Assembly: GCA_013373015.1 (NCBI GenBank)
Contig: JABXIQ010000027.1
Span: 1-64,000 of the forward strand
Source: Kangiellaceae bacterium
Lineage (GTDB): Bacteria; Pseudomonadota; Gammaproteobacteria; Enterobacterales; Kangiellaceae
Direction of reading: 5' to 3'
Length of the DNA: 64,000 nucleotides
Position numbers and translations under genes: made by a program. Positions 52,401-62,083 of the stretch are shown piece by piece; the first letter of the stretch is position 1; every line of letters starts with the position of its first letter. The notes beneath the pieces were generated by a model, which was not told the DNA's origin, searched no databases, and saw nothing but the letters and a program-made list of their open reading frames with translations.

Positions 52401-54824
52401 CTAGTGGGACGGGAAAGAGATGATCCCTTGGCGCAGGATATCGGTAATAGCAGTGGCTGATAACGGACGACAATACAGCATACCTTGTCCCATATCGCAG
52501 CCCAGCGATTTTAGAATCGACATTTGTTGTACGGTTTCAATGCCTTCGCCAACCGTATGTAAGTCGAGACTTTGCGCTAATGAAATGATACTGCGAATGA
52601 TGTTCACATTGATTAAGCGATCTTTCTTTTGGCTACCAAGCTGTGAAACGAAGTACATATCAATTTTAAGATTATCAACGGGCAATTGGCTCAAATAAGC
52701 TAATGACGAATAACCTTTGCCAAAATCATCAATTGACAGTTTTATGCCTAACTCTTTGAATTGATTAAGAACTTTTACCGTGTTAACCACATCAGTCATG
52801 GCGGCGCTTTCGGTAATTTCAATTTCTAATGACTCACCAGGGATATCATACATCGCCATGGTGTCGGAGAATTGGCGTACGATATTGAAGTTTTTTAGGT
52901 CTTTAATCGACAAATTCAATGCGACCGTCGTGTCTAACCCCATATTCCGCCAGGTAACTACTTGCTTACAGGCAATGTCAGTGACTAGCTTGCTCAACTC
53001 ATTGACTAAAGCGGTTTCTTCGGCGATGGGAATGAAAACGCCAGGCGAAATATCGCCACTATCAGGATCATACCAGCGACAAAGCGCCTCAACGCTTTTG
53101 ATGACACCGGTTTGAATATCGACACGCGGTTGGTAGTAAAGGCGAAGGTCGCCATTAGCAATGGCAACTTTGAGTTTTTTTTCAATAGTTCGACGGCGGC
53201 TTTCTTTTTCGCTGTGTTTAAGTTGATAAAATTGATATTGGTTGCGCTCTTTTTTCGCTGAATACATGGCGATATCGGCAAAACGGAACAAATCTTCGGC
53301 TTTTTTACTATGGTTTGGGAAAATGCTGATACCAATGCTGGCGCCAGTTTGTACTGTGTTGCCATCTGCTTGGAACGGCGTTCTAAATTGCTCTAAGATC
53401 CGCGAGGCGATATGTCCTGCTTCTTTCTCACTGGTTTCAGGCAATACAATCGTAAATTCATCACCGCCGACGCGGGCCAGAGTATCGCTAGCTCTTAAAC
53501 ATTTTTGAATCGTTTTGGCTACATCTTGTAATAAAGCATCACCAACCGAATGGCCAAGGGTGTCATTGATTTCCTTGAAACGATCCAGATCGATATACAT
53601 CAGCGCCAGTTTGGATTCGTTTTTGACAGAGTCAGCCAATCCTTTAAGCAGGCGTTTGCGGAATAAATAGCGGTTGGGCAATTGTGTGAGGGGATCGAAG
53701 TTCGCTAAGTTATGAATTTTGAGTTCTGATTGTTTACGTTCGGTGATCACATGGAAGTTAATGATCACACCTTTAATATCGGGATCATTCAGATGGTTGA
53801 CGAGACGACTTTCGATCCAAAGTACATGACCATCTTTATGGTTAATTCTTCGCTCAACAACGGATAAAGCACCAGGGTTTTCAGCTACATAGGCCAAGTT
53901 GGCTGCGGCATCCTCGCGATCCTCTTCGTAGATAAACCCCTGTAGTGTCTTGCCGAGTAAGTCTTGTTCGGTATAGCCGGTAACACGTGTTACTGAGGGC
54001 GAAATATAAGTTACCAGCATATTTTTATCGTACATTAATATACAGTCGTAACTATTTTCAACCAGAGTTCTAAAGTATTTCTCGGCTTTTCGTGAGTTGG
54101 GGTCTTTATCAATTTTATGAACTGAGCCAACCTCTACAAGCGGCTCATCATTATCGTCTCGAGCATAGATGGTGCTATGTACTTGAATCCAAATATAGTT
54201 ACCATCCTTATGTCTGATACGGAACTCAACGGGCACTACTGCTCTATCGTAACTATTCAATAATTGCTGTTCTTGTTTTTCTACCAAAGGTATATCATCG
54301 GGATGAATGACCGTATAGACACCATGCTCCATGTCTTCAATTTCTTGAATACTATAACCCAATAGATTAGCGTAATTGTCTAAGCCTTCAGTAAACAACT
54401 TTGTTTCATAATCAAGCACATAAATAAATATGGGAGCTTGGTCAAGAATGGTTCGCTTGTAGTCTTCCACAATGTGCTGCGGGTAATTCTTTCGCTCTAA
54501 ACCCAGTTCAGGGATCGGCTGTAAGGCAATTAAAGTGTGTAGGTGAGTACTTGATTTGGGTAAGCGGGTGATAGATGCAATAAACTCTTGCTCGGTATGT
54601 ACATCCGGCAAACTGACAATAGCTCGATTTTGTTGGCCATTTAACAGTTCACTAGGCAGCCAGTCTTGCAATTCAATGCCCTGTAAACTGTTTTCAGTGA
54701 TATTTTTATCAATCGAAATCGCCTTAATGACGAACTTGTCATTGCACAGTAAAACTGCAGCATAGTCATTTTCGAAAATGCCTTGAATTGTTGCTTCTGG
54801 TAAAGGTGGTTTGTTGAGCATCAA
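52401..54824 (-). CDS. PAS-PAS-GGDEF-EAL cyclic di-GMP signalling protein
   Basis: An 807-residue cytoplasmic sensor. An N-terminal PAS-like region (1-100) is followed by two clear PAS/PAC domains (YVLDYETKLFTEGLDNYANLLGYS, VEFRIRHKDGNYIWIQVHST; then CILMYDKNMLVTYISPSVTRVTGY, VVERRINHKDGHVLWIESR). The GGDEF motif is intact (RVGGDEFTIVLP, about 450-461) with an upstream inhibitory RxxD site (RASD). The EAL domain is also intact: SVEALCRWYDP, EITESAAM, IDDFGKGYSS, LKIDMYF and the Glu in GEGIETV. It can therefore both make and degrade c-di-GMP. There is no transmembrane helix, so it should sense a cytosolic signal. Confidence 0.93.
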   Translation of the reverse strand: MMLNKPPLPEATIQGIFENDYAAVLLCNDKFVIKAISIDKNITENSLQGIELQDWLPSELLNGQQNRAIVSLPDVHTEQEFIASITRLPKSSTHLHTLIALQPIPELGLERKNYPQHIVEDYKRTILDQAPIFIYVLDYETKLFTEGLDNYANLLGYSIQEIEDMEHGVYTVIHPDDIPLVEKQEQQLLNSYDRAVVPVEFRIRHKDGNYIWIQVHSTIYARDDNDEPLVEVGSVHKIDKDPNSRKAEKYFRTLVENSYDCILMYDKNMLVTYISPSVTRVTGYTEQDLLGKTLQGFIYEEDREDAAANLAYVAENPGALSVVERRINHKDGHVLWIESRLVNHLNDPDIKGVIINFHVITERKQSELKIHNLANFDPLTQLPNRYLFRKRLLKGLADSVKNESKLALMYIDLDRFKEINDTLGHSVGDALLQDVAKTIQKCLRASDTLARVGGDEFTIVLPETSEKEAGHIASRILEQFRTPFQADGNTVQTGASIGISIFPNHSKKAEDLFRFADIAMYSAKKERNQYQFYQLKHSEKESRRRTIEKKLKVAIANGDLRLYYQPRVDIQTGVIKSVEALCRWYDPDSGDISPGVFIPIAEETALVNELSKLVTDIACKQVVTWRNMGLDTTVALNLSIKDLKNFNIVRQFSDTMAMYDIPGESLEIEITESAAMTDVVNTVKVLNQFKELGIKLSIDDFGKGYSSLAYLSQLPVDNLKIDMYFVSQLGSQKKDRLINVNIIRSIISLAQSLDLHTVGEGIETVQQMSILKSLGCDMGQGMLYCRPLSATAITDILRQGIISFPSH

Positions 54825-55023
54825 AGCGTCGCTTTCCTCTTAGCGCTTTTTTATCAAACTGGGTATTTTATTGATCCTATTAAAAACATACCTAGAATAC
54901 CCAGCAATGAAGCTAAGTGCAAATCTGACTTAAAGAGTGAATGAATAATTCACGGGAATGAAATGGTTTGGTGATTTGGTCATTTATAGCTAGAATGGTC
55001 TCAGTTTTAACTAGGTATATTGC

Positions 55024-55557
55024 ATGACCGTAAGAAAATTTAGAAGTCATACACCGAAAATTGCTGAAAAGGTATATATCGACCCCACAGCTTTGGTGAT
55101 TGGCGATATAGAAATAGGTGAAGACACCTCGATTTGGCCAATGGCGGTGTTGCGTGGCGATGTTCATTCAATTCGTATAGGTGCGCGTACTAGCATTCAA
55201 GACGGGACTGTGTGTCATGTCACTCATGATGGTCCATATGATCCAGGTGGTCATGATTTGATCGTGGGTGATAATGTGACTGTGGGTCACAAAGCGATTT
55301 TACATGGTTGTCATATCGAGAGTAATTGTTTAATTGGTATGGGAACGGTCGTTATGGATGGAGCTATTGTTCGCGAACATTGTATTATTGGTGCCAATAG
55401 TTTGGTGTCACCTGGACGTGAACTAGAAGGTGGTTACTTATGGGTCGGTTCTCCGGCGCGTAAGATCCGAAAATTAACGGAAGAAGAAATCGGGTTTTTT
55501 AAGTATTCAGCCGATAATTATGTACGGCTGAAAAATCAGTATTTGGAAGATAGTTAG
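55024..55557 (+). CDS. gamma-class carbonic anhydrase family protein (YrdA-like)
   Basis: A 177-residue left-handed beta-helix protein: repeated hexapeptides from IDPTALVIGDIEIGEDTSIWP onward, with RGDVHSIRIGARTSIQDG, VCHVTHDG, VTVGHKAILHGCHIESNCLIGMG and GANSLVSPGREL. The zinc-binding histidines of the Cam/YrdA family are seen in CHVTHDG, VGHK and HGCHIE. E. coli YrdA is not proven to be a carbonic anhydrase, so treat the activity as tentative. The gene ends with tandem TAG TAA stops that run into a long hairpin. Confidence 0.9.
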   Translation: MTVRKFRSHTPKIAEKVYIDPTALVIGDIEIGEDTSIWPMAVLRGDVHSIRIGARTSIQDGTVCHVTHDGPYDPGGHDLIVGDNVTVGHKAILHGCHIESNCLIGMGTVVMDGAIVREHCIIGANSLVSPGRELEGGYLWVGSPARKIRKLTEEEIGFFKYSADNYVRLKNQYLEDS

Positions 55558-55626
55558 TAAAAAAACCAGCTTTTGACCAGGGCTAGAAAGGGTTCAGGCC
55601 TTGGCTTTTGGCTGGTTTTTTACTAA
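55554..55626. terminator. long bidirectional hairpin between yrdA and the DUF481 gene
   Basis: Sixteen-base arms, TTAGTAAAAAAACCAGC (55554-55570, one bulged A) and GCTGGTTTTTTACTAA (55611-55626), enclose 40 bases with a weaker inner pairing of ACCAGGGCT with AGGCCTTGG. It is convenient as a terminator for both convergent genes but is much longer than usual. Confidence 0.7.
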
Positions 55627-55635
55627 TGAGAGCTG

Positions 55636-56367
55636 TTAGAAACTGTAGCTAACACCAATAGTGGTAGTGCGGTCAGTTTTTTCAGCACCTGCAGGAACTA
55701 CTGAATTATGTTGAACTAAGTAAGCTAGTTTCAATGCCAAGTTATCCGAAATTTTAGTGGCTAGCGCAGTTTCCGAAGTATAGGTATCAACTTCTTCACC
55801 AAAAATCGCAGTAAGTTTCTGAGTAAATATTGCTGTTTCAGAAATATTATAAGCGTAATCTAGATCACCACGTAACACAGTTTCTTTTTCATCTTCACCA
55901 ATAAAGGCAGCATTAATTCGATACCCTGCGCCTATACCTAAAGAAAAGTGACCGCTGTCATCCTTGAAAAATTGGTGGCCATAACCAAAATATGCACCCG
56001 CCTGATAATCATAAGCGCCGAAACGGTCATCAACATAATCTAAAATACCGTATAAGAAGCTTTTTTCATTCAAGTCATAACGGTTGTTCCAAGCAAAAGT
56101 GTATTTTTCTGCATCACGGCTGGCACCACTTTGATTATTGATACCCGTAGCATTAATTCCACTGGAATAATTTTCACTGACTCTAACAACGTAATTAAAT
56201 GCGCCATTGAGACTCTCAGTATCAGAGTTTCCTGAAGTGCTTACATAGCCAAAATCAAAAGTACCAACATGACCTTGTTCTGGAGCATCAGAGAGCAAGC
56301 TGTTGGCATGGGTCAAACTGGAAGCGGCAATTAAAGTTATTGCAGCAAAAAAATGTTTTAATTTCAT
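55636..56367 (-). CDS. DUF481 (YdiY-like) outer-membrane protein
   Basis: A 243-residue exported protein: signal peptide ending SSLTHA, then antiparallel strands with alternating hydrophobic residues (GTFDFGYVSTSGNSDTESLN, YTFAWNNRYDLNEKSFLYG) and a final strand TTTIGVSYSF ending in Phe, the mark of BAM-assembled beta-barrels. It fits DUF481, a salt-induced outer-membrane family. The function of these barrels is largely unknown. Confidence 0.88.
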   Translation of the reverse strand: MKLKHFFAAITLIAASSLTHANSLLSDAPEQGHVGTFDFGYVSTSGNSDTESLNGAFNYVVRVSENYSSGINATGINNQSGASRDAEKYTFAWNNRYDLNEKSFLYGILDYVDDRFGAYDYQAGAYFGYGHQFFKDDSGHFSLGIGAGYRINAAFIGEDEKETVLRGDLDYAYNISETAIFTQKLTAIFGEEVDTYTSETALATKISDNLALKLAYLVQHNSVVPAGAEKTDRTTTIGVSYSF

Positions 56368-56455
56368 AATTGAAGCTGTAAATCATTAAGGGGAGCAGAA
56401 TTTTAGCAAAAAACAGATTTATTGCAGTAAAAAAGTGATTGCTGAAAGAGAAAAT

Positions 56456-57244
56456 TTATAGTGAATCATTGTTTAGCCAATTAAATATCGAGGGATATTG
56501 TAAACCAATCAGATCTTTATGATTAGAGGCAAACCTTCTTAACGGTTCGGATTTTTGGTAAGTGCGATTTTGCTTAAAGTCTTGTAATTGAGAACGTAAA
56601 AAAGGAGTTCCATCAGAAGCTATAGATAATGGGACTTTGTGTTGAGAAATGTATTCAATCCAGATGCAAAGATCCTGTTCGTGAATGAGATTAAGCCATT
56701 TGGGGTTATTATACTGTTCGCTATCGAATAAAGAGTTTAATAGTTTAACTCTAGAGTGCGAATATAATCCCGCGGCGCGTACGATCGAGACTGAGTGGTG
56801 GAGCAGTGTAAGATTTTGTTCAGCTTCAAGTAATGTTTCACCATTGTATTTATTAGGGCAAGGCTGTATTTGTTCATCTATCAATCCTAGCTGATGCTCT
56901 CCATATACTGCTGTGGAAGAAATAAAAGTGCAGTGGAATGCTTGATGGTCAAACTGCAACGTACGCAAAAGATTAGTGACGGCATGGATGTAAACTGATC
57001 GATAACTTGTGACATCTCTTTGATCTGGCGCTAGTATTATAAAAACGTTCTTTAAGTTTATTAAGCTAGGTAAAACAAGATCTTCCTGCAATAAATCGAT
57101 AGTTACATGGTGTTTACTCCATGACTTTTCTGATCGAGATAGAGTGTAGATTTTATCATCTGGATTTGATTGGCAAAGATATTGGTAGAAACGTTTGCCT
57201 AGCTTTCCTGAGCCGACGATCAAACTGGAGTATGGTTTATCCAT
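56456..57244 (-). CDS. NAD(P)-binding epimerase-like protein (YeeZ-like)
   Basis: A 262-residue Rossmann-fold protein: GSGKLGKRFYQYL is the nucleotide loop, VFIILAPDQRDVT and FISSTAVYGEHQ the conserved middle, and YNGETLLEAEQNL the region of the SDR tyrosine-lysine, here without the usual YxxxK. That makes an oxidoreductase role doubtful and a binding or regulatory role possible. It is the last gene of glyQ-glyS-gmhB, 2 bases behind gmhB. Confidence 0.75.
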   Translation of the reverse strand: MDKPYSSLIVGSGKLGKRFYQYLCQSNPDDKIYTLSRSEKSWSKHHVTIDLLQEDLVLPSLINLKNVFIILAPDQRDVTSYRSVYIHAVTNLLRTLQFDHQAFHCTFISSTAVYGEHQLGLIDEQIQPCPNKYNGETLLEAEQNLTLLHHSVSIVRAAGLYSHSRVKLLNSLFDSEQYNNPKWLNLIHEQDLCIWIEYISQHKVPLSIASDGTPFLRSQLQDFKQNRTYQKSEPLRRFASNHKDLIGLQYPSIFNWLNNDSL

Positions 57245-57246
57245 GC

Positions 57247-57801
57247 TTATTGGTTGATACTGATGGTTTCAACTAATTTTGCTAAAGACTTTTCGATCAC
57301 CAAGGTTTCTCCTGCAAGTTTTTCTAGCGTCTTTAACCCCTTTCCAGTTAACACTAAAACAAATTGGCAGCCAAATGACTGTGCGCAGTTATAGTCAGAA
57401 GTAGAGTCGCCAACGAATAGCATTTCACTTGGGTTGGCTTTAAATTCATTGCCAATATTTTCTAGCATTTGCGTTTTTGGTTTTCTACAGTCACATCCAT
57501 CGTCTGGGTGATGCGGGCAAAATTCAATGTGATCAATATGACCATTGTGTTGAATAAGCAAATTGGACATTTTATTATGCATGGCATTTAAGGCTGCTAC
57601 ATCATAATAGTCACGACCAATGCCCGATTGATTGGTTGCAATTGCCACCTTAAACCTTTCGTTTAAGCTAGCGATGGCTGCAAGACTTCCAGCAATTGGA
57701 ACCCACTCATCGGCAGACTTAATATACTGATCTGAATCGTGATTAATAACCCCATCACGATCCAACACAATGACTTTTATTTTTGACCAATCGATCATCA
57801 A
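57247..57801 (-). CDS. gmhB: D-glycero-beta-D-manno-heptose 1,7-bisphosphate 7-phosphatase GmhB
   Basis: A HAD-family phosphatase of 184 residues in the LPS heptose pathway. The nucleophile motif is IVLDRDGVIN (Asp14, Asp16), followed by KVAIATNQSGIGR and the zinc-binding loop CPHHPDDGCDCRKP with its Cys/His ligands, then FVGDSTSDY. It removes the 7-phosphate before activation to ADP-heptose. It follows glyS after 2 bases, the usual neighbour pair. Confidence 0.93.
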   Translation of the reverse strand: MMIDWSKIKVIVLDRDGVINHDSDQYIKSADEWVPIAGSLAAIASLNERFKVAIATNQSGIGRDYYDVAALNAMHNKMSNLLIQHNGHIDHIEFCPHHPDDGCDCRKPKTQMLENIGNEFKANPSEMLFVGDSTSDYNCAQSFGCQFVLVLTGKGLKTLEKLAGETLVIEKSLAKLVETISINQ

Positions 57802-57803
57802 AT

Positions 57804-59864
57804 TTAATTCTGCAATAAAGAAATATCAGCCACAGAACTAAATAAAGTTTGCAGGTTATTAAGCATAGCTAGACGATTTGCTTTAATGGCAGGATCTTCG
57901 GCATTAACCATGACTTTATCAAAAAAAGCATCAACATCATCACGCAAGTTGGCAAGGTGAGCGAGCTTGTCTTGATAATTTTTAATTTCTGACATGCTTA
58001 ATAATGCATTATCTATTTTACTAGCCAACGACTTTTCTTCAGTCTCAACGAGCAGAGACGATTCAATGCTATTTGGTATTTCAATATCTGCTTTAGCAAG
58101 GATGTTCTTAACGCGTTTGTTTGCTGCTGATAGACTTTCTGCCTCTTGCAGTTTTTGAAAGAATTGAACTGCCTTAATACGAGCATCAAAGTCAAAAGGT
58201 TGCGAAGGTTGTAAAGCCATTACCGAAGCAATGATATTCGCATCAACGCCCTGATCGAGATACCAGGCCTTAAAGCGCTCTAAGATAAACTCGAAAAGTT
58301 CTTGTTGAACATTTTGGTTAGTTAACTTATCACCAAAACTTGCTACAGAGTTGCTGATTAAAGAGTTCAAGTCTAATTCAAGTTTATTCTCAACAATAGT
58401 TCTTAACAAACCAATGGCTGCGCGTCTTAAGGCAAAGGGATCTTTTGAACCTTTAGGTTTTTGACCGATGCCAAATATCCCTACAAGCGTATCCACTCGA
58501 TCAGCGATTGCAATCGCTTGCCCGACTGGATTTTGTGCTAATTTATCACCTGAGAATTTTGGTAAGTATTGTTCTGTCATGGCGATAGCGACATTCTCAT
58601 GCTCACCATCATGACGCGCATAATAGGTTCCCATCACACCCTGTAATTTATCAAACTCACCGACCATATTGGTAGAAAGATCACATTTAGAGAGTAAGCC
58701 TGCTCTTTCGGATTGCTCGGCATCTGCTCCGATAACAGGAGCAATCGACTTAGCTAATGCCGCTACACGCTCTGCTTTATCTTGAATTGAACCAAGTTGG
58801 TTTTGGAAGACGACTTTTTTTAGGTGTTCTTGATGACTTTCTAAACTAACTTTTTTGTCTGTTTCAAAAAAGAATTTAGCATCAGCCAAACGTGGACGAA
58901 TAACCTTTTCATTGCCAGAAATAATGCTGTGCGGATTCGAGCTTTCAATATTGGCAACCGTGATAAAGTTAGGCAGTAACTCGCCTTCTTTATCTAAAAC
59001 ATGGAAATATTTCTGATGCTCTGCCATTGATGATACTAAGCACTCGCTAGGTACTGATAAAAAATCATCATCAAATTTTCCGGTTAAAGCAACAGGCCAT
59101 TCTACTAAGCTAGTTACTTCATCCAATAAATCTTCAGAGATTTGTGCAACACCATTAATGGATTGCGCTTCTGTTTCAACTTGTTGTTTTACAAGCTGTT
59201 GGCGTTTTTCATAATCAGCAATGACTTTAGCATTTTCAAGCTGCGACAAATAAGTATCAGCGCTTGTAATGACAATAGCCTCAGGAGCCATAAAGCGGTG
59301 ACCAAATGATTGATTGCTTGTTTTGACGCCAACTATAGTCGCATCTAAGACTTGTTCGCCATGCAATAAAACTGCCCAATGTACGGGACGAATAAATTGT
59401 TCACTTCGATCTCCCCAACGCATTGCCTTAGGAATGGGTAATTTCTTTAATGCACCATTAATAATATCTTCAATAAACTTGGCTAAAGGCTGACCTTGTT
59501 GCGCAATGGTAAAGCCAAGACGTAAACCTTTATCCGTTTCAATCTTTTGCAACTGTTCAACTTCAACACCACAAGATTTTGCAAAGCCAATCGCTGCCGG
59601 CTTTGCCGTGCCATCATCGTTGTAAGCGGCATCAACGGCAGGCCCCAAGCGCTCAACATTTTTGTCAGGTTGACTAGCGCTCAATTGACGAACGATGACT
59701 GCTAAACGGCGTGGTGCGGCGTAAGCATCAATAGAGTCAAACTCGAAATCTTGGCTGATTAAATTAGCGGCAATATTGTCGCGTAAAGCATCGCGTAAAT
59801 TTTTAAGTGCTTTCGGTGGCAACTCTTCTGTGCCAAGCTCAAATAATAAATCTTGCTTACTCAT
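57804..59864 (-). CDS. glyS: glycyl-tRNA synthetase beta subunit
   Basis: A 686-residue subunit of the tetrameric (alpha2-beta2) bacterial GlyRS, close to the usual 690. The N-terminal LLFELGTEELPPKALKNL, the mid-part MRWGDRSEQFIRPVHW, the HD-like ATP-independent region with GEFDKLQGVMGTYYARHDGE, and FDFDARIKAVQFF near the C-terminus are all typical. With glyQ it charges tRNA-Gly. It begins 2 bases after glyQ stops. Confidence 0.96.
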   Translation of the reverse strand: MSKQDLLFELGTEELPPKALKNLRDALRDNIAANLISQDFEFDSIDAYAAPRRLAVIVRQLSASQPDKNVERLGPAVDAAYNDDGTAKPAAIGFAKSCGVEVEQLQKIETDKGLRLGFTIAQQGQPLAKFIEDIINGALKKLPIPKAMRWGDRSEQFIRPVHWAVLLHGEQVLDATIVGVKTSNQSFGHRFMAPEAIVITSADTYLSQLENAKVIADYEKRQQLVKQQVETEAQSINGVAQISEDLLDEVTSLVEWPVALTGKFDDDFLSVPSECLVSSMAEHQKYFHVLDKEGELLPNFITVANIESSNPHSIISGNEKVIRPRLADAKFFFETDKKVSLESHQEHLKKVVFQNQLGSIQDKAERVAALAKSIAPVIGADAEQSERAGLLSKCDLSTNMVGEFDKLQGVMGTYYARHDGEHENVAIAMTEQYLPKFSGDKLAQNPVGQAIAIADRVDTLVGIFGIGQKPKGSKDPFALRRAAIGLLRTIVENKLELDLNSLISNSVASFGDKLTNQNVQQELFEFILERFKAWYLDQGVDANIIASVMALQPSQPFDFDARIKAVQFFQKLQEAESLSAANKRVKNILAKADIEIPNSIESSLLVETEEKSLASKIDNALLSMSEIKNYQDKLAHLANLRDDVDAFFDKVMVNAEDPAIKANRLAMLNNLQTLFSSVADISLLQN

Positions 59865-59866
59865 TC

Positions 59867-60790
59867 TTATTTTTCCTCCGATTTATTATTGTTGAGCATA
59901 GGAAAGCCAAGAGCTTCGCGCGCGGCATAATAGCTTTCTGCCACAGAGCGAGCCAAGGTGCGCACACGTAAAATAAATCGTTGGCGTTCGGTTACTGAAA
60001 TAGCGTGACGTGCATCTAATAGATTAAAAGCATGTGAAGCTTTTAGCACCATCTCATAAGCTGGTAATGGCAAATTATGCTCCATTAAGCGCGCGCATTC
60101 ACTTTCGCAATAATCAAAAAATTCAAATAGTTTTTCAACATTAGCGTGCTCGAAGTTATAGGTCGATTGCTCTACTTCGTTTTGGTGGAATACATCGCGG
60201 TAATAGACTTTTCCTAATGGCCCATCGGTCCACACCAGATCAAAAATTGAGTCAACCCCTTGCAAATACATGGCAATGCGCTCAAGACCATAGGTAATTT
60301 CACCCATCACAGGTTTACACTCCAAGCCACCTACTTGTTGGAAATAGGTAAATTGAGTGACTTCCATACCATTAAGCCACACTTCCCAACCAAGACCCCA
60401 AGCACCGAGAGTGGGCGACTCCCAGTTATCTTCAACAAAGCGAATATCATGCTCAAGCGGGTCTATACCCAATGCTTTCATAGAGCCTAAATACATTTCT
60501 TGGATTTCTAATGGCGATGGTTTAATCACAACCTGATATTGATAGTAGTGTTGTAAGCGATTTGGATTTTCACCATAACGACCATCGGTAGGACGACGAC
60601 ATGGCTGGACATAAGCCGCACTCCAAGGCTCTGGGCCAATCGCACGTAAAAAGGTTGCAGGGTGAAAGGTACCCGCGCCCACTTCGAGATCCAGCGGCTG
60701 CTGAATAACACAGCCTTGCTCTGCCCAATAGTTTTGCAGGGTTAGGATAAGTCCCTGAAATGTTTTAGTATTTTCGTTACCAATCGTCAC
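59867..60790 (-). CDS. glyQ: glycyl-tRNA synthetase alpha subunit
   Basis: A 307-residue catalytic subunit: [22 protein letters not shown] and [22 protein letters not shown] open the class II active site, with [37 protein letters not shown] and [13 protein letters not shown] after it. The start is GTG at 60790, with AAGG eight bases upstream. The leader has a good -10 box and two palindromes (see separate entries). First gene of glyQ-glyS-gmhB-epimerase. Confidence 0.96.
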   Translation of the reverse strand: MTIGNENTKTFQGLILTLQNYWAEQGCVIQQPLDLEVGAGTFHPATFLRAIGPEPWSAAYVQPCRRPTDGRYGENPNRLQHYYQYQVVIKPSPLEIQEMYLGSMKALGIDPLEHDIRFVEDNWESPTLGAWGLGWEVWLNGMEVTQFTYFQQVGGLECKPVMGEITYGLERIAMYLQGVDSIFDLVWTDGPLGKVYYRDVFHQNEVEQSTYNFEHANVEKLFEFFDYCESECARLMEHNLPLPAYEMVLKASHAFNLLDARHAISVTERQRFILRVRTLARSVAESYYAAREALGFPMLNNNKSEEK

Positions 60791-60804
60791 AATATTGCCT
60801 TTTG

Positions 60805-60822
60805 CTGACTATAGATAGTCAG
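60805..60822. promoter_or_regulatory. 18-bp palindrome in the glyQ leader
   Basis: CTGACTAT-AG-ATAGTCAG: perfect 8-base arms with a 2-base centre. It lies about 15 bases before the glyQ GTG, where it could be a repressor site or, as RNA, a hairpin near the ribosome-binding site. Confidence 0.5.
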
Positions 60823-60835
60823 ATCAAATGTTGAA

Positions 60836-60852
60836 TTCGCTCAAAGAGCGAA
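60836..60852. promoter_or_regulatory. palindrome at the predicted glyQ transcription start
   Basis: TTCGCTC, AAA, GAGCGAA: perfect 7-base arms. It directly follows the TATAAT box on the minus strand and covers the expected +1. Confidence 0.5.
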
Positions 60853-60881
60853 ATTATACGGGAAAATGTGTGATTTTCTAA
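60853..60881 (-). promoter_or_regulatory. glyQ promoter
   Basis: On the minus strand a perfect TATAAT (60858-60853) is preceded, with 17-base spacing, by TTAGAA (60881-60876), a weak -35. The start would be about 60846, giving a leader of about 55 bases. Confidence 0.55.
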
Positions 60882-60956
60882 CCTTTAGACGGCTTATTGT
60901 TGAATTTATTGGTTTTTCTCACTAAATTAGCTGTGCATCAATAAAAAGGAAAGCTA

Positions 60957-61517
60957 ATGAGCAAACGCTGTTTCTGGGTTTCTGACGATCCCTTGTATAT
61001 CGACTATCACGATCATGAGTGGGGAATTCCTGTTTATGATGATCAAAAGCTATTTGAAATGCTGTGCTTAGAAGGTGCTCAAGCAGGTTTAAGTTGGATC
61101 ACGGTTTTGAAGAAACGCGAGCATTATTGCAAGGTGTTTGACAATTTTGATGCGGAAAAAATTGCCAGATACACGGATAAAAAACGTGAGCAGCTATTGG
61201 CTGATCCAGGGATTATTCGTAATAAGTTGAAGGTGAACGCTTTTATCGTCAATGCGCAGAATTACCTACGCATTAAAGAGCAGCAAAGTTTTAGTGATTA
61301 TATGTGGCAGTTTGTTGATGGGAAACCGATAGTTAACCAATGGAAAGAACGCTCGCAAGTTCCTGCTAATACCCCTGAATCAGATGCCATGTCAAAACAG
61401 CTTAAAAAAGATGGCTTTAAGTTTGTGGGTTCGACCATTTGTTATGCTTTCATGCAGGCTTGTGGCATGGTTAACGACCATACTACGGATTGTGATTTTT
61501 ATAAAAAATGCTACTAA
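60957..61517 (+). CDS. tag: DNA-3-methyladenine glycosylase I
   Basis: A 186-residue base-excision glycosylase, close to E. coli Tag: RCFWVSDDPLYIDYHDHEWG, LFEMLCLEGAQAGLSWITVLKKRE, DPGIIRNKLKV and FKFVGSTICYAFMQACGMVNDH. The zinc ligands (Cys5 near the start, His in YHDHEW, and His/Cys in NDHTTDC) are all present. It removes 3-methyladenine from alkylated DNA. Probably cotranscribed with the next gene, 17 bases downstream. Confidence 0.95.
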   Translation: MSKRCFWVSDDPLYIDYHDHEWGIPVYDDQKLFEMLCLEGAQAGLSWITVLKKREHYCKVFDNFDAEKIARYTDKKREQLLADPGIIRNKLKVNAFIVNAQNYLRIKEQQSFSDYMWQFVDGKPIVNQWKERSQVPANTPESDAMSKQLKKDGFKFVGSTICYAFMQACGMVNDHTTDCDFYKKCY

Positions 61518-61534
61518 ATTGATTAGGAGTTAAC

Positions 61535-62068
61535 ATGAAAATAACTTTTACGAAAGCAATCTTGGCTTTGACCATGTTTTCCAGCACGATTTTTTATCCG
61601 CTGCAAGCATTTGATTTTATAGAGAAAAATATACCTGAAACGCATTTTATCTATAAAACGATTAGTGCTGAGGCTAATGATTTTCACAGTCAGTCCAAGG
61701 CTGCGGGGATTGATATTATGCGCAAATTGGCCACCAAAATTAGAGTTAAGGCGGCAGGCGATTTTACAGGTGTTATTTTACAGTCAGAACAAAAGAACCC
61801 AAACATATTGGTGGCTCAAGTAGGTTTCCCAATTGCCAAAGCTGCAAATTCTCAAGGGCGACTAAAATACCAAAAGCTCGAATCGCTAAAGGTGGTTGCT
61901 GTGCATTACCAAGGTTCTCGAGCAGAGTTGGCTCAAGCATGGCAAGACCTATACCAATACGTTATTGCACAGGGTTATCAACTGAATGGTGAAAGCCGCT
62001 TTGTGATCAATGCGCCAGAAAAAGAGGGCATGGTGGATATGGAGTTACAGGTTGGTGTGCAGCCTTAA
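61535..62068 (+). CDS. secreted GyrI-like domain protein
   Basis: A 177-residue exported protein with signal peptide MKITFTKAILALTMFSSTIFYPLQAF and a C-terminal domain like the AraC effector-binding/GyrI fold: LKVVAVHYQGSRAELAQAWQDLYQYVIAQGYQLNGESRFV and GMVDMELQVGVQP. Such domains bind small amphipathic molecules. It lacks a DNA-binding part, so it is a stand-alone, probably periplasmic, version. It has a good TTAGGAG site and lies 17 bases after tag. Confidence 0.75.
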   Translation: MKITFTKAILALTMFSSTIFYPLQAFDFIEKNIPETHFIYKTISAEANDFHSQSKAAGIDIMRKLATKIRVKAAGDFTGVILQSEQKNPNILVAQVGFPIAKAANSQGRLKYQKLESLKVVAVHYQGSRAELAQAWQDLYQYVIAQGYQLNGESRFVINAPEKEGMVDMELQVGVQP

Positions 62069-62083
62069 CTTTTAAATGCGGGG

